Assembly (NCBI GenBank): GCA_028571685.1
Contig: CM053143.1
Span: forward strand, 136,620,829 to 136,684,828
Length of the DNA: 64,000 nt
Source of the DNA: Heterohyrax brucei
Taxonomy: Eukaryota; Chordata; Mammalia; Hyracoidea; Procaviidae
Direction of reading: 5' to 3'
Shown: positions 33,169 through 45,227 of the stretch, in pieces
Layout: each line of letters opens with the position of its first letter
How positions within the stretch are numbered: the first letter of the stretch is position 1
The notes under the pieces: generated by a model
Seen by the model: only the letters and a program-made list of their open reading frames with translations
Told to the model about the DNA's origin: nothing
Database searches by the model: none
Program-made: the position numbers and the translations under genes

Positions 33169-33341
33169 ACCTTATTTCTACAACTCTTTCTCAGCTGGTC
33201 AGCAGCTATGTTGCTCTGGTCTGACCATGCCACTTGGTGACTGGGTCTTGGAATGTGAGTAACACAATCTTTCCTATCCCTTCCCCAAGGTGCAAATGTT
33301 AATCTCAAGGCTGATGATTCTAATTTACCCAGCAGTAGCAC

Positions 33342-33470
33342 AAAGGAAAACCCTGGCAATCTGCTTCTGTTAAGATGAAGGCAAGAACACCCTATGGAGC
33401 AATTCTACTCTACAATGCACAGGCTGGCCATGAGTAGGAATCAACTTGTTGGCAACTATTAACAACACCC
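33342..33470 (+). repeat. tRNA-derived SINE, 5'-truncated
   Basis: Starts at AACCCTGGCAATCTGCTTCT, has ACCCTATGGAGCAATTCTAC and ends GTTGGCAACTATTAACAACA. Confidence 0.85.
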
Positions 33471-34686
33471 CTTCTTGTTTCTTGTGTGGAAGGATGGGTG
33501 GGGTGGGAGGAATCCATTTAAAGTAATCTCTGGCTTTTTCTCTTTTGTTCACAATTCACAACGTCGTTAATCATATCTCAGAGAATGTACTCATATCAAC
33601 ATTCCCCTTTTTTCTTTGAAGCATCTGCTCTTGAAATAAGGAAACAGTCTCTTATTAAAGTTTACTAGGATTATTTTTTCTTTTCTTTTGCAAATACATG
33701 GCACTTCCGTTACACCCTCTTCTACCTACAGTTTCTAATATTGTTTCTAAGAAAACTTTTCTGCTTTCATAACCATTGCCATAGGGAAGACCTTTGGGAA
33801 AACTAACAATTCACAAAATGGAGATCTCTTCTAAGGAGGTTGTAGAAATGAGATTATCTCCTTCGTTCACTCATTGATTTCTAAGAAAGTAGACTTCATA
33901 CATTACTTATTTCACAGCATAACATAGAAGAACATAACAAAGAAGACTAATGCTTCACTCTTCTCTTCCACCATTTTCTCATGTTTCCACAAGACTCCGG
34001 ATTCTCTGAGTTGTGCTAATAGCCCAACTAATAGTGAAAAGATCTCATGTGTTATACAAAGAATTTTAAGTCTGGGGTAAATGACTGAATAATTCATTGC
34101 TGAAAATCATTTATACACACTCTCCTCTCCAATAACATTTGATCATATCTTAGTGTTTTCTGTAAGTGCCTGTAAAAAGTCTGGACCACTGAAGGACTTG
34201 TTCCAACAACAGCTTTGGGAGGTTCCTTAATCAACTCAACAGAAGTCTATATATCTAGGGATTAAGTAGCAACAATAGTCACTAAGATCCAACTAGGCTG
34301 GTTGAAGTCAACCTTCCCATTCTTTTGGATGCTGTCAAATTTTCTTATTTGAGACTGTGTTATTCACATAATGTCATCCTCCAATTATGTCTGCACCAAT
34401 TAAACAAGAAAGTTAGGGAAGACAAAGCAGCATGGCTGTTGGCATTAACTGAAATCACTGGGTAATCCATTTAGCTGGGTCAGAGGCATGTCTGGTCACA
34501 GGATTGAGAATCAAGCCACAGGGATGGAGACACTGCTCCCAGACTAGTCCCATCCCACAGAGCATCTAAGCCACAGACCCTGGACACTGCCTCTCTCCTG
34601 TCCCAGGTGATACCACCCAGCTTTACTGCCTCTTTTCCCACAACCACTCATCAGAGCTCTTCTATCTACACAGCTAAGAGCAAATA
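33471..34686. other. no feature seen
   Basis: Long AT-rich single-copy stretch. No frame or RNA element is recognisable. Confidence 0.4.
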
Positions 34687-34687
34687 T

Positions 34688-34945
34688 GGTGTGGTCATTA
34701 GGAAGATGGACACAGAAACCAGGCTTTTAGGTGTAAATCTTCGCTTTGTCACTTACTGTAACTGTGATCTTAGAAAAGTTGTATAAATCTCCTTGGGAAA
34801 GGTATACAAGTCTCCATCTGTTGCCACACATGTAAAATCAAGACCCTAAAAGTACCTACCATACAGCTAATCAAATGAGTTAACCCACCTGAAGCACTTC
34901 CAACAATGTCTGGTGCAAGTAATAACTCAATACGTTTGTTATTTA
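34688..34945 (+). repeat. MIR element
   Basis: GTGGTCATTAGGAAG start, CTTCGCTTTGTCACTTACTG, CATGTAAAATCAAGACC, CTACCATACAGCTAATCAAA and CAATGTCTGGTGCAAGTAAT. Confidence 0.8.
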
Positions 34946-34949
34946 TTGA

Positions 34950-35845
34950 GATTTCTACATGTAATTCAAAAACAAGAAGCAACTTTGGGTTGCTTGGAAT
35001 AGTGATGACCAAGGATATCAGAAGGTGAGAAAATTATTTTCTCTAATTTTATGTTCTGGTTCTGAACATGGCTAAAACCCTAGTTGTTGAACATACGGAA
35101 TAGCCTTCTCCTAAGTTATGTCTTAAATCAAGTCCTTCCAAATGCCACCGATTCCAACAGACATCTAATGAGCACCTATTATGAACCAGACACTTGTAAT
35201 GAATGCTGGAGAGACATAAATTCATGAGAGATGACACACCTTCCCACACCCTCCATCATAGGACAGCATATAATTTAGTCAGCAAGACAGGCCTGTGAAC
35301 AATCTACTTTAGAACTTTTCAGTTTGGTTATTTTATTCTCATAGGGCAAGACAACTTTGAAAAATCTGTTCACCAAGTCATAGAATATTTGTTTCTGCTT
35401 GTTATCAAATTTCTCATTGCGTATCTACTGTCTTGTTAATGCCTCCTCATTAATAAATGAGAGGAAAGGAGAAATTGGAGAGTGGTGCTGGAGGGTTAAC
35501 AGAAAAAAAAAAAAAAACACATTATTTTAGGGATAATACCAACAACTAAGATCAACTAATGCACATTGTATAAGCACTTCACGGAAAACACACTTAAGAT
35601 AGACATCCCACCCCCCCCCCCTTTTGAGATATTCCATACAAAGATATATCCTATGGTGAAACAGCACATACAGCATTGGATTAAAAAAAGTTCTGATTCC
35701 AACCAATGTGGTTTGTCATTCCAGAAAGATAAAAAAGAAACTGTCATTCAGAAAGAAGGAAATTTACAAACTGTTCTTACCAGTTTGCCATCCAAGAAAT
35801 TTCCTATTGAACTCCCACTTCACAACCCTTTAAAGAACAGTGTCT
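34950..35845. other. mostly unassigned; L2 scrap and homopolymer runs
   Basis: 35160-35260 (GAGCACCTATTATGAACCAG) is an L2-like scrap. A 15-base A run lies near 35502 and a C run at 35608-35621. The 143-codon frame at 35566-35997 crosses the C run and ends in a MIR. Confidence 0.45.
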
Positions 35846-36010
35846 TCCATAAGTGCAATACTTCACAGTTTATAAGCATTTTCCCTGTAATAATATCGTA
35901 TGAATTTCATGACAAATCTGTGAGCTGGGAAAAGCATGCATTCTTAGTATTCCCTTTCTTCCCATCAGAGAAATGGAGACTCAGCAAAGCTGAATAACAT
36001 TTCAAATGAT
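35846..36010 (+). repeat. MIR element
   Basis: CAGTTTATAAGCATTTTCCC, TTTCATGACAAATCTGTGAG, CAGAGAAATGGAGACTCAGC and AAGCTGAATAACATTTC. Confidence 0.65.
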
Positions 36011-37030
36011 TCATGGTCAGGATTTCTAATTATTTGACCTTTCAATTTCATTACCTTAATTTTGCTCTCTATGCTGCTGGGTTCCCTGGAACACAGAGGA
36101 AAGCTAACCTAAAGAGAACCTGGGAAGTAATGTACTGAGTTAACAATTACATAGAGCATTTATGAAAGCACATGTCAAATACACAAAACCTTGTAGAAGT
36201 CAGTAATGCTTCACATTTTTTAAACCTCAAGTTACCAGCCCTGCAGTTAGTTCTAGAGTAGGGGTGAAATGTGAAAAACCAAACCTGATGATACCTTTGC
36301 CTGACAAAGCATGTGGAAATAAGAGGTGTGTTTGTTGGTATAGTCACCAACGACCAGTTGGAACGGTATGAATTCAAATACTGGTTGGCATTTCAATCTT
36401 TTTGCCTTCTTCACTTCCAGTGCAGCATGTTCTAGGAGAACAACATGCTTACTGAATTGGCAGGTTGTTCTGTAACTGTTATACTGAGTCAGACATTAAA
36501 GATCTCCCTCTCCGTGTTCTTACTGAGCAAACCTTAACAAACCTTCCCAAATTATCTTTGTTTCAGTTTTCTCATCTGTAAAATGAAATCAGAGCAAAAC
36601 TCAAAACGAGAGAGTCCGTTACTGTTATTACCCTTGTTTCAAGAAGACACTGGGGCTTTCCAAAGGAATGTGTCCAAAGGTGTGCGAGAAGGCTAAGCAG
36701 CAGCTTAAAGAATGAAGCTGCAGAGACCACAGAAGGTTAGCAGTGACCTAGTCCACCGTAGGGAAGATTGGTGGCCCAAAGTCCATTCTTCACTAAAGTG
36801 GCCAACTGTGAAATTAGACCTCAAAGATCCAAATATATGATTACTATCTTAGAATTGCTGACATCATTAGTAAATAAGGAGAATATAGTTGGAGGTATAA
36901 GTCAATCTTGATGCTCATGAAATCACATGAGCTGCCTCTACTGCTGCAGTCAGAATAAAAGGTAGACTTCTGAGTATTCAGTGATGCAGCAGGCACATCC
37001 TGTAAAATAGCATGGATAATTTTATGTATT
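36011..37030. other. unassigned, with a short MIR piece
   Basis: 36548-36600 (TTTCTCATCTGTAAAATGAA) is a MIR piece; the rest is single-copy-looking. Confidence 0.4.
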
Positions 37031-37039
37031 TTGGAGCCC

Positions 37040-37790
37040 TGTTATTTGGATGTATATGTCTTTCTGGTAGATTTGCCCTTTAATCACCATATAATGCATT
37101 TCCTTATCTTTTATGGTAGACTTTGCCTTAAAGTCTATTTTATCAGAGACTAATATTGCCACTCTTGCTCTTTTTGGTTGTTTGTTTGGTATGTTTTCTT
37201 GTGTCCTTTGAGATTTTGTTTGTTTGCATCTTTGTATCTAAGATGTATCTCTTTTAGACAGTATATTGATGGAATACAGTCTTTAATTCATTCTACCATT
37301 CTCTGTCTCTGTACTAGGGCATTTAAGCCATTTACATTTGGTGTGATTATAGATAGGTATGAGTTTACTGCTAACATTTTGTTTGTCCTTTTTTTTGTAC
37401 TGTTGATGATTTCTTTGTTTTGTTTAATTTTATGCACTGAGTTCTTTTTCTTGTTGAATTTTCTTTACATTTTTTTCAATGTTGATTTTAAGCTTACTGA
37501 GTATGCTTTTCTTCTTTATTTTGGTGAGTGAATTTGTTAACTTTCTATGTGGTTACCTTGAAATTTAACTTTATCTTTCTAAGTTTAAAGCAATGTTTTA
37601 TTTCTTGGTACCACCTTCACTTCCTCTCCGTATGAAAGTTCTATAACCACATTGTTTATTCATGTTTTTGTTTTGACATTGTTGTAATTTACGAATTGAC
37701 TCCTCTAGTTCCTTGTTTTCAGTCTTTTAGTTGTGTTTTATTCTTGAGGTTTTTTTTTTGTTTTTTTTTTTTAAATCTGGGTTAGTATCT
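37040..37790 (-). repeat. L1 LINE, ORF2 endonuclease region and upstream, antisense
   Basis: On the minus strand, sequence around 37060-37320 reads as a broken L1 ORF2 endonuclease domain: TLNVNGL-like start, a QETH-like block and ARVAILVSDKIDFK. Sequence from 37330 to 37790 is the AT-rich segment preceding it, ending in T runs at 37751-37773. Stops and shifts disrupt it. Confidence 0.7.
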
Positions 37791-37799
37791 GGCTGATGC

Positions 37800-38585
37800 T
37801 GTCCTGTGCCCTAATCTCAGTTTGTTGTAAGAATACATTTTTCCACCATAGTTTTGCAGGACATCTAGGCCAACGGGCTTAACAGAGTATAAAAAACATG
37901 TTCTGCATCCTACTTTGGATAGTGGTGCCACTCTTAAAAACTTCCAAGCATCTATCTAACATATACCAATTGGTCCCATCCCACTTGGAGCAAAGGAGAA
38001 TGAAGAATACCAAAGACACAGGGAAATAACAGCCCAGAGGGCTAAAGGACCAAATGAACCAGAGATACTGTCAGCCTGAGACCAGGAAGACCTAGATGGT
38101 ACCCAGCTACCAACAATGACCACCACCCTGACAGAAATACAATAGAGAATCTTTGACAGAGCAGCAAAAAATGTGGAGCCAAACTGAAATTCACATAAAC
38201 AGACCAGACTTAACGGTTTGACAGAGACTGGAGGGCCCCCAAAACAATGACCGCCAGATAGTCTGTTAACACAGAAGTAAAACCATTTCCAAAGCCCATT
38301 TCTCAGACGAAGATTGGATAATATAAAACAAAAAAATAATACAGGTGAGGAATATGCTTCTTAGTTCAATCAGATATATAAGAGCAAATGGGCAGCTCCT
38401 GTCCAAAAGCAGGATGAGAAGGAGGGAAGGGACAGGAACTGACCAAATAGACAGGAAACCTGGGGTGCAAAGAGGAAGTGTACTGTCACATAGTGGGGAC
38501 TGCAGCTAATGTCACAAAACAATATGTTTATAAACTTGGAGGAATGAGAAATTAACTTGAGCTATAAAGTTTCACTTAGCACGTG
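37800..38585 (+). repeat. L1-type LINE 3' end, sense orientation
   Basis: Shares the order of afrotherian L1 3' UTRs: GCATCCTACTTTGGATAGTG, GAGCAAAGGAGAATGAAGAA, CAGCCTGAGACCAGGAAGAC, AGACCAGACTTAACGG, GGGCAGCTCCTGTCC, and TTGAGCTATAAAGTTTCACT at the end. It is the plus-strand counterpart of the elements at 27.6-28.5 kb. Confidence 0.6.
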
Positions 38586-38620
38586 TGCACGCACGTGTGC
38601 ACTCACACACACACAGCACA
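38581..38620 (+). repeat. alternating purine-pyrimidine (CA/TG) microsatellite
   Basis: GTGTGCACGCACGTGTGC followed by (CA)n at the end of the L1. Such alternation favours Z-DNA. Confidence 0.8.
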
Positions 38621-38949
38621 CATCTTTTAAGGGATTTTAAAAAAATTATGGATTTTTTAAAGCAGAAAAGTTCTCGTCTCTCTTGATAATTCATAATTTT
38701 ATACACATTTCTCCACTTCTGATGATATATACAGATTAATGATATAGTTATAATTTTTTATTTCAATGTGTGTTTTTCAAAGCTCTTTCCCTTAAAACTC
38801 TCTTAACTTACCATCTATTCAGGGGTTGAGATCATACACAGCATCAGAGTTAGAAGATACTGTGACTACATCCCTATAGGCAGAATCTAAACATTTATAG
38901 TTAGTGCTAACATAGTAGAGGCAGATCAATATTTCACTCCTAATTTCTA

Positions 38950-39155
38950 GGAAGTCCCTGGATGATGCAAATGATTAAGCACTCAGCTACTAAAAGTGTG
39001 GTAGTTTAAATCCAGCCAGAGGTGCCTTGGAAGAAAGTCCTAGCAATCTATTTCTAAAAGATCACAGCCACTGAAAACCCTATGAAGCTTGGTTCTATCT
39101 TATACACACTAAGTCACCATGAATTGGAATCAACTCAACGGCAACTGTGTTGGCT
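38950..39155 (+). repeat. tRNA-derived SINE, long form
   Basis: GAAGTCCCTGGATGATGCAA head, CAGCCAGAGGTGCCTTGG, AAAGATCACAGCCACTGAAA and GGAATCAACTCAACGGCAAC. Confidence 0.95.
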
Positions 39156-39159
39156 TTGC

Positions 39160-40046
39160 TTTTTTAAGTTGCCTGAGAAACTGACAGCTTGAATGATCCA
39201 CACAGCCCTAGACCCTGCTCCAGAGTAGTCCAACTTTTCTTGAAGAAGGGACCAGGCATCATGTTTCTCACTTAGGAAAGCATGAAATGCTTTAGAAAGT
39301 TCATAGTGTATATAAATGAAAAACAGACTAAAGAAAATGGGGAGAAGGACTTAAGAACTATTCATTTGCTTTTTCTACCTTTTGGCCAGCTCAGCAGGGG
39401 ACTTTGTGTTTGAGGCAAATATCTGAGAGTATCTGTCACTGAGAACCTTTTTCTCTTGTTTGGTGTTAGCAGCATTACAAAAAGGTCAGAATAGCTTGGA
39501 GGAGGAAAAGATAGTCAGCGTGAGCCCAGAGCAATTTTTGCAGGTAACTGGATTAGAGTAATATCTTCAAACTAGTTCATCATCTAGACAGCTACTTTAC
39601 AAGTAAAGTATCTGTAAGATTAGGCAACAGAAATGAAGCCATCAGGTTGACATAACTGTCTACCCAGGAATTAGAATCAATTTAGTATAAAAGCCAGCAG
39701 TTTTCAATTAACATCTTGAAAGGTTTATGCATTGTCTTCTGCCAACCACAGAAGCACAATACAACCACAGGACAAATTATCCTTTTCATGCTTCATAAGA
39801 TATTAATAACTGGAGCAACAATAAAACTTGTGCTGAGATTAAAGTTTAAGTAGCTTTTCTTTTTCCTTTTCTTTTCTTTTCAAGTTCTTTTCATCTGAAG
39901 TTGTTTAGAATTTCTTCAGAGAAACTTCTCCACTGTTTCCTTGCTGGAAATAGTTGACAAATTTTATCAGGCCAAGGTTACAGGGAGATTTGGTTTATAC
40001 ACTTCCTTTAAAAAGGAGACAGAGAAGAAACAAAGTGGTCCTGCAT
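39160..40046. other. no feature seen
   Basis: AT-rich single-copy stretch; a CTTTTCTTTTTCC pyrimidine patch lies near 39860. Confidence 0.4.
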
Positions 40047-40047
40047 G

Positions 40048-40194
40048 AAACAAAACCCAGACTATTGCTATCAAGTTGATTCTCATTCATAGTGACCCTA
40101 CAGGACAGAGTAGAACAGCCCCATACTTTCCAATGAGCACCTGGTAGATTGGAACTGCCGACACTTTAGTTAGCAGCTGTAGCACTAAACCACT
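40048..40194 (-). repeat. tRNA-derived SINE, short form
   Basis: Antisense GCTATCAAGTTGATTCTCAT, GGACAGAGTAGAACAGCCCC and TAGCACTAAACCACTG. It directly abuts the RTE tail. Confidence 0.95.
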
Positions 40195-42158
40195 GTTGTT
40201 GTTAGATACCGTCAAGTCAGTTCCAACTCATAGTGACCCTATGCATAACAGAACAAAACACTATCTGGTCCTGTGTATACCCACAAGCATTTTTTACGCT
40301 GAAGTCTATTATTGCTGCCACTGTGCCAATCCATCTCATTGAGGGCCTTTCTCTTTTTCACTGACTCTCTACTTTGCCAATCATGATGGCCTTCTCCAGG
40401 GATTGATCCCTCCTGACAACATGTCCAAAATTACCTGAGACACTATCTTACCATCTTTGCTCCCAAGAGCACTCTGGTTGTACTTCTTCCAGGACAGATC
40501 TGTTTGTTCTTTTGGCAGTCCGTGGTTCATTCAGTATTCCTCCCCCAATACCACAACGCAAAGACATCAATTGTTCTGTCTTCCTTATTCATTGTCTAGC
40601 TTTCGCATGCATTTATGATGTGACTGAAAATATCATGGCTCGAATCAGGTGCACCTTGGTCTTCAAGGTGACATGTTTACTTTTCAACACTTTAAAGAGG
40701 TTTTTTGCAGTAGATTTTCCCAATGCAAAGTGTCTTTGGATTTCTTGACTGCTGCTGCCATGGGCACTGACTGTGGAGCCATGTGAAATGAAATCCTTGA
40801 CAACCTCCATCCTTTCTCCATTTATGACAATGTTGCTTACTGGTCCAGTTATAAGGATGTTGAGGATGTTTTCTTGATGTTGAGGTGCAATCCATACTGA
40901 AGGCTGTGGTCTTTGATCTTCATCAGTGGTTCAAATCCTCTTTACTTTCAGGAAGCAAGGTTGTGTCATCTGCATAATGCAGGTGGTTGATGAGTCTTCC
41001 TCCAATCCTGATGCCTTGTTCTTCTTCATATAGTCCTTGGATCATTTTCCTGGCGTATAGATTGAAAAGGTATGGTGAAAGGATACAACCCTGATGCACA
41101 CCTTTCCTGGCTTTAAACCATGCAGTATCCCCTTCTTCTGTTCAAACAACTGCCTCACGATCCATGTACAGATTCCTCATGAGCACAATTAAGTGTTCTG
41201 CAATTTGTATTTTCTGCAGTTACCCATATTTGTTATGATCCACACAGTCAAATACTTGTTCATAGTCAATGAAACACAGGTAAACATCTTTCTGATATTC
41301 CCTGATTTCAGCCATGGTATCTCTGATTCCACAGCCTCTTCTGAATCCAACTTGAATTTCTGGCAGCTCTCTGTCAATATACTGTGTAATGATCTTTAAC
41401 AAAATTTTACTTGCATATGATATTAATGATATTATTCCATAATTTCCACATTTCATTGAATCACCTTTCTTGGCATAGACAAGTGAGCACTTCTAGCGCT
41501 GTTTGCTGAAATATCTCAGCTGATACTCCATCAATTCCTGAAGTCTTGTTTCTTGCCAGTGCTTTTAGTGCAGCTTGGACTTCTTCCTTCAGTACCATCA
41601 GTTCCTGATCGTATGCTACCTCTTGAAATGGTTGAACATCAATCAATTCTTTTTGGTACAATGACTTTGTGTATCCCTTCTACATCCTTTTGATGCTTCC
41701 TGAGTCATTTAACATTTTCCCTGTAGAATCCTTCGCTATTGAAACTAGAGGCTTGAATTTTTAATTCAGTTCTTTCAGCTTGAGAAATATATAGTGAGTT
41801 CTTCTCACTTGGTTTTGTATCTCTAGGTCTTTGCTCATAGCATTATAATACTTTGTCTTCTTGAGCCATCCTTTGAAATTTGTTCACTTCTTTTATTTCA
41901 TCATTTCTTTCTGTTGCTTTAGCTACTCAGTGTTTAAGAGGAAGTTTCAGAGTTTCTTCTGACATACAATTTGTTCTCTTCTTGGTTTATTATCTTTTTA
42001 TTACTTTGTTAATACTTTTTATTGCTTTGTTCGTGTGTGATGTCTTCGATGCCATTCCACAACTCGCCTGGTCTTCTGTCATTTGTGTTCAATGAATCAA
42101 ATCTGTTCTTGACATGGCCTCTAAACTCAGGTGGGATATACTCTAAGTTGTACTCTCT
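40195..42158 (-). repeat. RTE (BovB-like) LINE with decayed reverse transcriptase ORF
   Basis: The largest RTE copy in the window, antisense, 5'-truncated. From its 3' tail (TTGTTGTTAGATACC at 40195) it runs back through the 3' UTR and the RT domain. Y-A-D-D catalytic codons are at 40965-40976; a preceding segment (41220-41456) reads VGFRRGCGIRDT and CFIDYEQVFDCVDHN, the conserved GFR and first catalytic aspartate blocks, and 41461-41661 reads ALKALARNKTSGIDGVSAE. The endonuclease domain is missing and the frames are broken, so it is inactive. Confidence 0.9.
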
Positions 42159-42159
42159 C

Positions 42160-42738
42160 TTGTGAACTAGTTTTAATTTTCTTCAGTTTCAATAACCATA
42201 TGCCACAAAAAAGCAGAGCTGAAATAACAGACTGAGCTTTGTAGAGAAATAAGAGGTAGATATCTATAAAGCTTAGATGTTTCACCCTCATTTCTAGAAA
42301 TCAGGTTGTTTGTTTGATGTACTCGGGAGAAGCAGATGCTTTCAGACGGTCCTTCCACAAATTTCCTTAGCAGCCAACCAAGACCAATGGCTCTCATCCA
42401 ACTAATTCAAGGAGTACTTTAAAGTAAACCAAGACCTCCCACATGAAACCTCACACCAAAACTTGTAATAGGAGCCACAGAAATCTGAGCAACAAAATGC
42501 AGTTGATTAGATGTAAGGACATTAGTTACAAAAGAGCACTTAAATGATGACCCCCCCCCCACAAAGACATGTCTAACAATCCTGAATCTGGGACCAGTTT
42601 AGAAATCTGTACACTTGACTAATATTTCTGAAGGACTGGAAACTCTACAAAGAAGTAAAGTTTTTCATGGATGACACAACATAACTGTGAAAACAGAATC
42701 AGATGGAAGCTTTCTAAGTCAATAAATAAAATCAGAGT
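42160..42738. other. no gene; C homopolymer
   Basis: Single-copy-looking DNA with a 10-base C run at 42551-42560. Confidence 0.4.
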
Positions 42739-42739
42739 G

Positions 42740-43200
42740 ATTACACCAATGTGCACTGATGCATGATTCACAATAGCCGAAAGGTAGAAACAACCTAAAT
42801 GTCCATCAACAGGTGAATGGATACACAAGATGTGGTATACACAAACAATGGAATATTTCTCAGCCAGAAAGAGAAATGAAGTTCTGATACATGCTACAAC
42901 ATGGATGGACCTTGAAAACACTGTGAGTGAATAGGCTAGACACAACAGGACGAGAACTGTATGATTCCACTTATGTGAAATTTCTAGAATAGGCAAATGC
43001 ATAGAGATAAATGTATCAGTGGTTACCTGGGGCGAGAAGGAGGGAGAATGTTAATTTAGGTGGCACCAAGTAACTGTTAATGGTGGTAGGGTAACTTGGA
43101 AAAGGGTGGTGGTGATGGTTACATAAGATGATGAACATAATCAATGTCACTGAATGCATATGTAAAATTGGTTGGACTGGCAAATGTTTCAGATACACTT
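42740..43200 (+). repeat. L1 LINE 3' end (old L1M type)
   Basis: CAATAGCCGAAAGGTAGAAA, CTAAATGTCCATCAACAGGT, ACATGGATGGACCTTGAAAA, TGTATGATTCCACTTATGTG and GGTTACCTGGGGCGAG give the end of ORF2 and the 3' UTR. The 127-codon antisense frame here is an L1 artefact. Confidence 0.85.
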
Positions 43201-43264
43201 TCGGCAGCTCAGTGGAGTGTGATAACTTCCCAGACACAAACCACATCAGAACTACTCAGTATTG

Positions 43265-43689
43265 TGCTGGATGATTTTGTAATTGTTTGGTAGAACAACA
43301 AACCAACACGATTCCTAGAGTTAGGCTGTCTTTTACTGTCAGCAGCAAGTCCTGGTCTGCAGGTACCAAATCCACAGCCAAGAACATCTCAAAGACTCAA
43401 ACTTCCTACGAATAATGCATCTTGAATTGGGGAGAGGGGGAGGAGGGATACAGGTCTGCCAGTTTACTTTGCTCCCTTCACAAGTTACTAAATGTCTAAG
43501 ACATCTAGTAGGATGTCTCCCGATACCCTCGAGAGCAATGAGTGCTCTAGGTTAAAGGGATATGAGAGACCTTGAAGCTTGTGATGGGCCCATTCTCCTG
43601 ACGTGATAGTAAATTTTAGTGCAATCATGGGGCAAGTCCAAGATTAAAAGACGGTGAATGTTGCCATCTCTCTTAGGAATCCGCATCTA
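43265..43689. other. no feature seen
   Basis: Single-copy-looking sequence rising in GC towards the HOPX island. Confidence 0.4.
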
Positions 43690-43925
43690 GGGCAGCATCT
43701 AATGAGGTGGGTCATCTACTGTATACTGTGCAACAGTTACCTGACCCTGCTAGGGATGAACGGCTGCAGGTTGACTGGAGACCTAGACTCTCCGCTTCAC
43801 TAAAAAGAAGCGTGTGCCTGGAGGTGGCAGCGGTGGGGGTAGAGTTTTGGACCCAGCGGTGGTGGAGGAAATTGCAGACTGCAGAGAACCCACCCAAGCC
43901 CTCCTCAGCCTTAGGAACTGCAGGA
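43690..43925 (+). other. candidate 5' leader exon upstream of the HOPX island
   Basis: Repeat-free sequence with scattered CpGs ends GCAGGA before GTAAGT at 43926-43931, a consensus donor only 650 bases upstream of the coding-exon acceptor. If joined to 44575 the reading frame has an in-frame TAG just before the junction, so it would be non-coding leader. Its start is not defined. Two open frames of 63-82 codons cross it but match nothing I know. Confidence 0.3.
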
Positions 43926-44572
43926 GTAAGTTACCTCTTTGCTCCATCTCTGTAAGATGGAGAGATTTAAAACTTAAGCCTGCACTTCTGTACTTTAAGA
44001 AGTAACATCTGCCGGGTGGGTAGTGTCTTTGCAGGAAGCGTGGGTCGCACAGCCCTGCCTAGCGAGGGCTCGCAAGTGCTAAACCACTGAATAGGCAGAA
44101 CTACGTGTACCTGTGAGGAGTACCCGCCGCTTACCCCGGGGGTCCCTCACCATCGCAAACTGTCAAGTCAGCCCCCAGGACTGACTTCCTCCACGGGAGG
44201 AAGGGTGTACGCTATTTTTCGAAATCATTCTTCTTCCTTAGAGCCGAGGGCGCGCTGCGTCATCTTCCTCCCGGGTATCTCAGGCTCAGCCCAAAGACCC
44301 GGGGAAGGCTGCGGCTCCAATTCCTAGAGCTCACAAGCAGGACCACTTAAGGCTCGCCCCCGAAAGGGTGACCCCTGGAAGGGCAGCTAGTGCAGCCCCC
44401 GACGCAGCTGCTGGTCTTCAAGTGGCAGAGGACGTGAGCAAAGAGGGCCAGCCGGCGGGCTCAGGGTGCGCCCAGGCTGTGGCTGTCCCACGCGGTCGGG
44501 CTCCGGTCCCTCCTCGCGCCCCGCCCCCTCGCCGGTCGCCTAGCTCACGGCCGCCGCTGCTTCTTCGCCCTC

Positions 44573-44587
44573 AGCTGCGTAGGGACC
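44573..44587 (+). other. HOPX: splice acceptor and 5' UTR start of the HOPX coding exon
   Basis: A pyrimidine-rich run ends in CAG at 44572-44574, with a possible branch-point CTCAC about 25 bases upstream, so upstream leader exons can join at 44575. The 13 leader bases up to the ATG include GGGACC. Reading back from the ATG gives codons V-G-T, like the A-G-T preceding the same methionine in the longer human isoform that I recall, so this acceptor is probably conserved. Transcripts might instead start within the island and read through it. Confidence 0.7.
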
Positions 44588-44731
44588 ATGTCGGCGGAGA
44601 CTGCCAACGGCCCCACCGAGGACCAGGTGGAGATCCTGGAGTACAACTTTAACAAGGTCAACAAGCACCCGGACCCCACCACGCTGTGCCTCATCGCGGC
44701 CGAGGCCGGCCTTTCCGAGGAGGAGACTCTG
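44588..44731 (+). CDS. HOPX: HOPX homeodomain-only protein, coding exon 1 (codons 1-48)
   Basis: The exon encodes the N-terminal 48 residues of the 73-residue homeodomain-only protein, including EDQVEILEYNFNKV and LCLIAAEAGLSEEET, which I recognise as helices 1 and 2 of its atypical homeodomain. HOPX is a nuclear cofactor that does not bind DNA itself; in heart it antagonises SRF and recruits histone deacetylases, and it marks quiescent or differentiating epithelial and stem cells (family knowledge). The ATG has a good context (A at -3) and a splice acceptor lies 13 bases upstream. The exon ends in phase 0 before a GTGAGC donor. Compared with my memory of human HOPX it has N for S at 7, N for D at 25, P for S at 30 and L for Q at 48, the last residue before the junction. 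The frame stays open past the donor into the intron, but that extension is GC-rich and unrecognisable, so it is not coding. Confidence 0.95.
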
Positions 44732-45227
44732 GTGAGCACGAACTGCACCCCAAACCCCAACCGCAACCCTGGCCAGATCCGTGCAGCCGCGCCTACCGCC
44801 CTCACCCGCCGGCTGTGCAGGGTTCCAGCTAGCCCTCGCCCCCACCCTGACCCCCGGCTCGCTGCCTTTAACCCTGGTACAGCATCGCTTCCCCTTGCGC
44901 AGTCCTCCCCCCGACCCACCCCGGAGCCCAAGACCCCGCGTCTCTCCCACCGCCGCATCCCAGCCTCCTCGCTTCCATCCACCCAACCCTTGGTATTTCT
45001 CCCAGGAGGTGCTTAAAAGCTACTTGCACCCTTCTTTCACTTTGCTTTCCAACCTTCCCCTCCAACCCGAGATGAACATTGTCTCCTCCCTCCGGGCCGG
45101 GCGCCGCGTCTCTGCTCATTCTTATCCCTTTCCCGGCTTCAGAATCTACTCCGGGCTGCGAGCTAGACCTTCCGAGAGCGGCCCCGGAGCTCTCTGCGCC
45201 CATCGCCATTAGTCCGCTGTCGGCGGG

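Noticed and set aside
35566-35997. 143-codon plus-strand frame with a PPPPP run
   Set aside because: Starts in single-copy DNA across a C homopolymer and ends in a MIR; no recognisable family.
41220-41661. Reverse transcriptase-like frames as a host gene
   Set aside because: They are two pieces of a truncated RTE LINE in different phases with no endonuclease domain; not a host gene.
42619-43002. 127-codon minus-strand frame
   Set aside because: It is antisense to an old L1 3' end.
44540-44986. Open frames of 145-148 codons on the minus strand over HOPX exon 1
   Set aside because: They lie in the CpG island where stop codons are rare, overlap each other in two phases and look like no protein; they are shadows of composition and of the HOPX exon.
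44781-45212. Plus-strand 143-codon frame after the HOPX exon
   Set aside because: Proline- and serine-rich GC-driven frame inside the intron past a clear donor; no domain.
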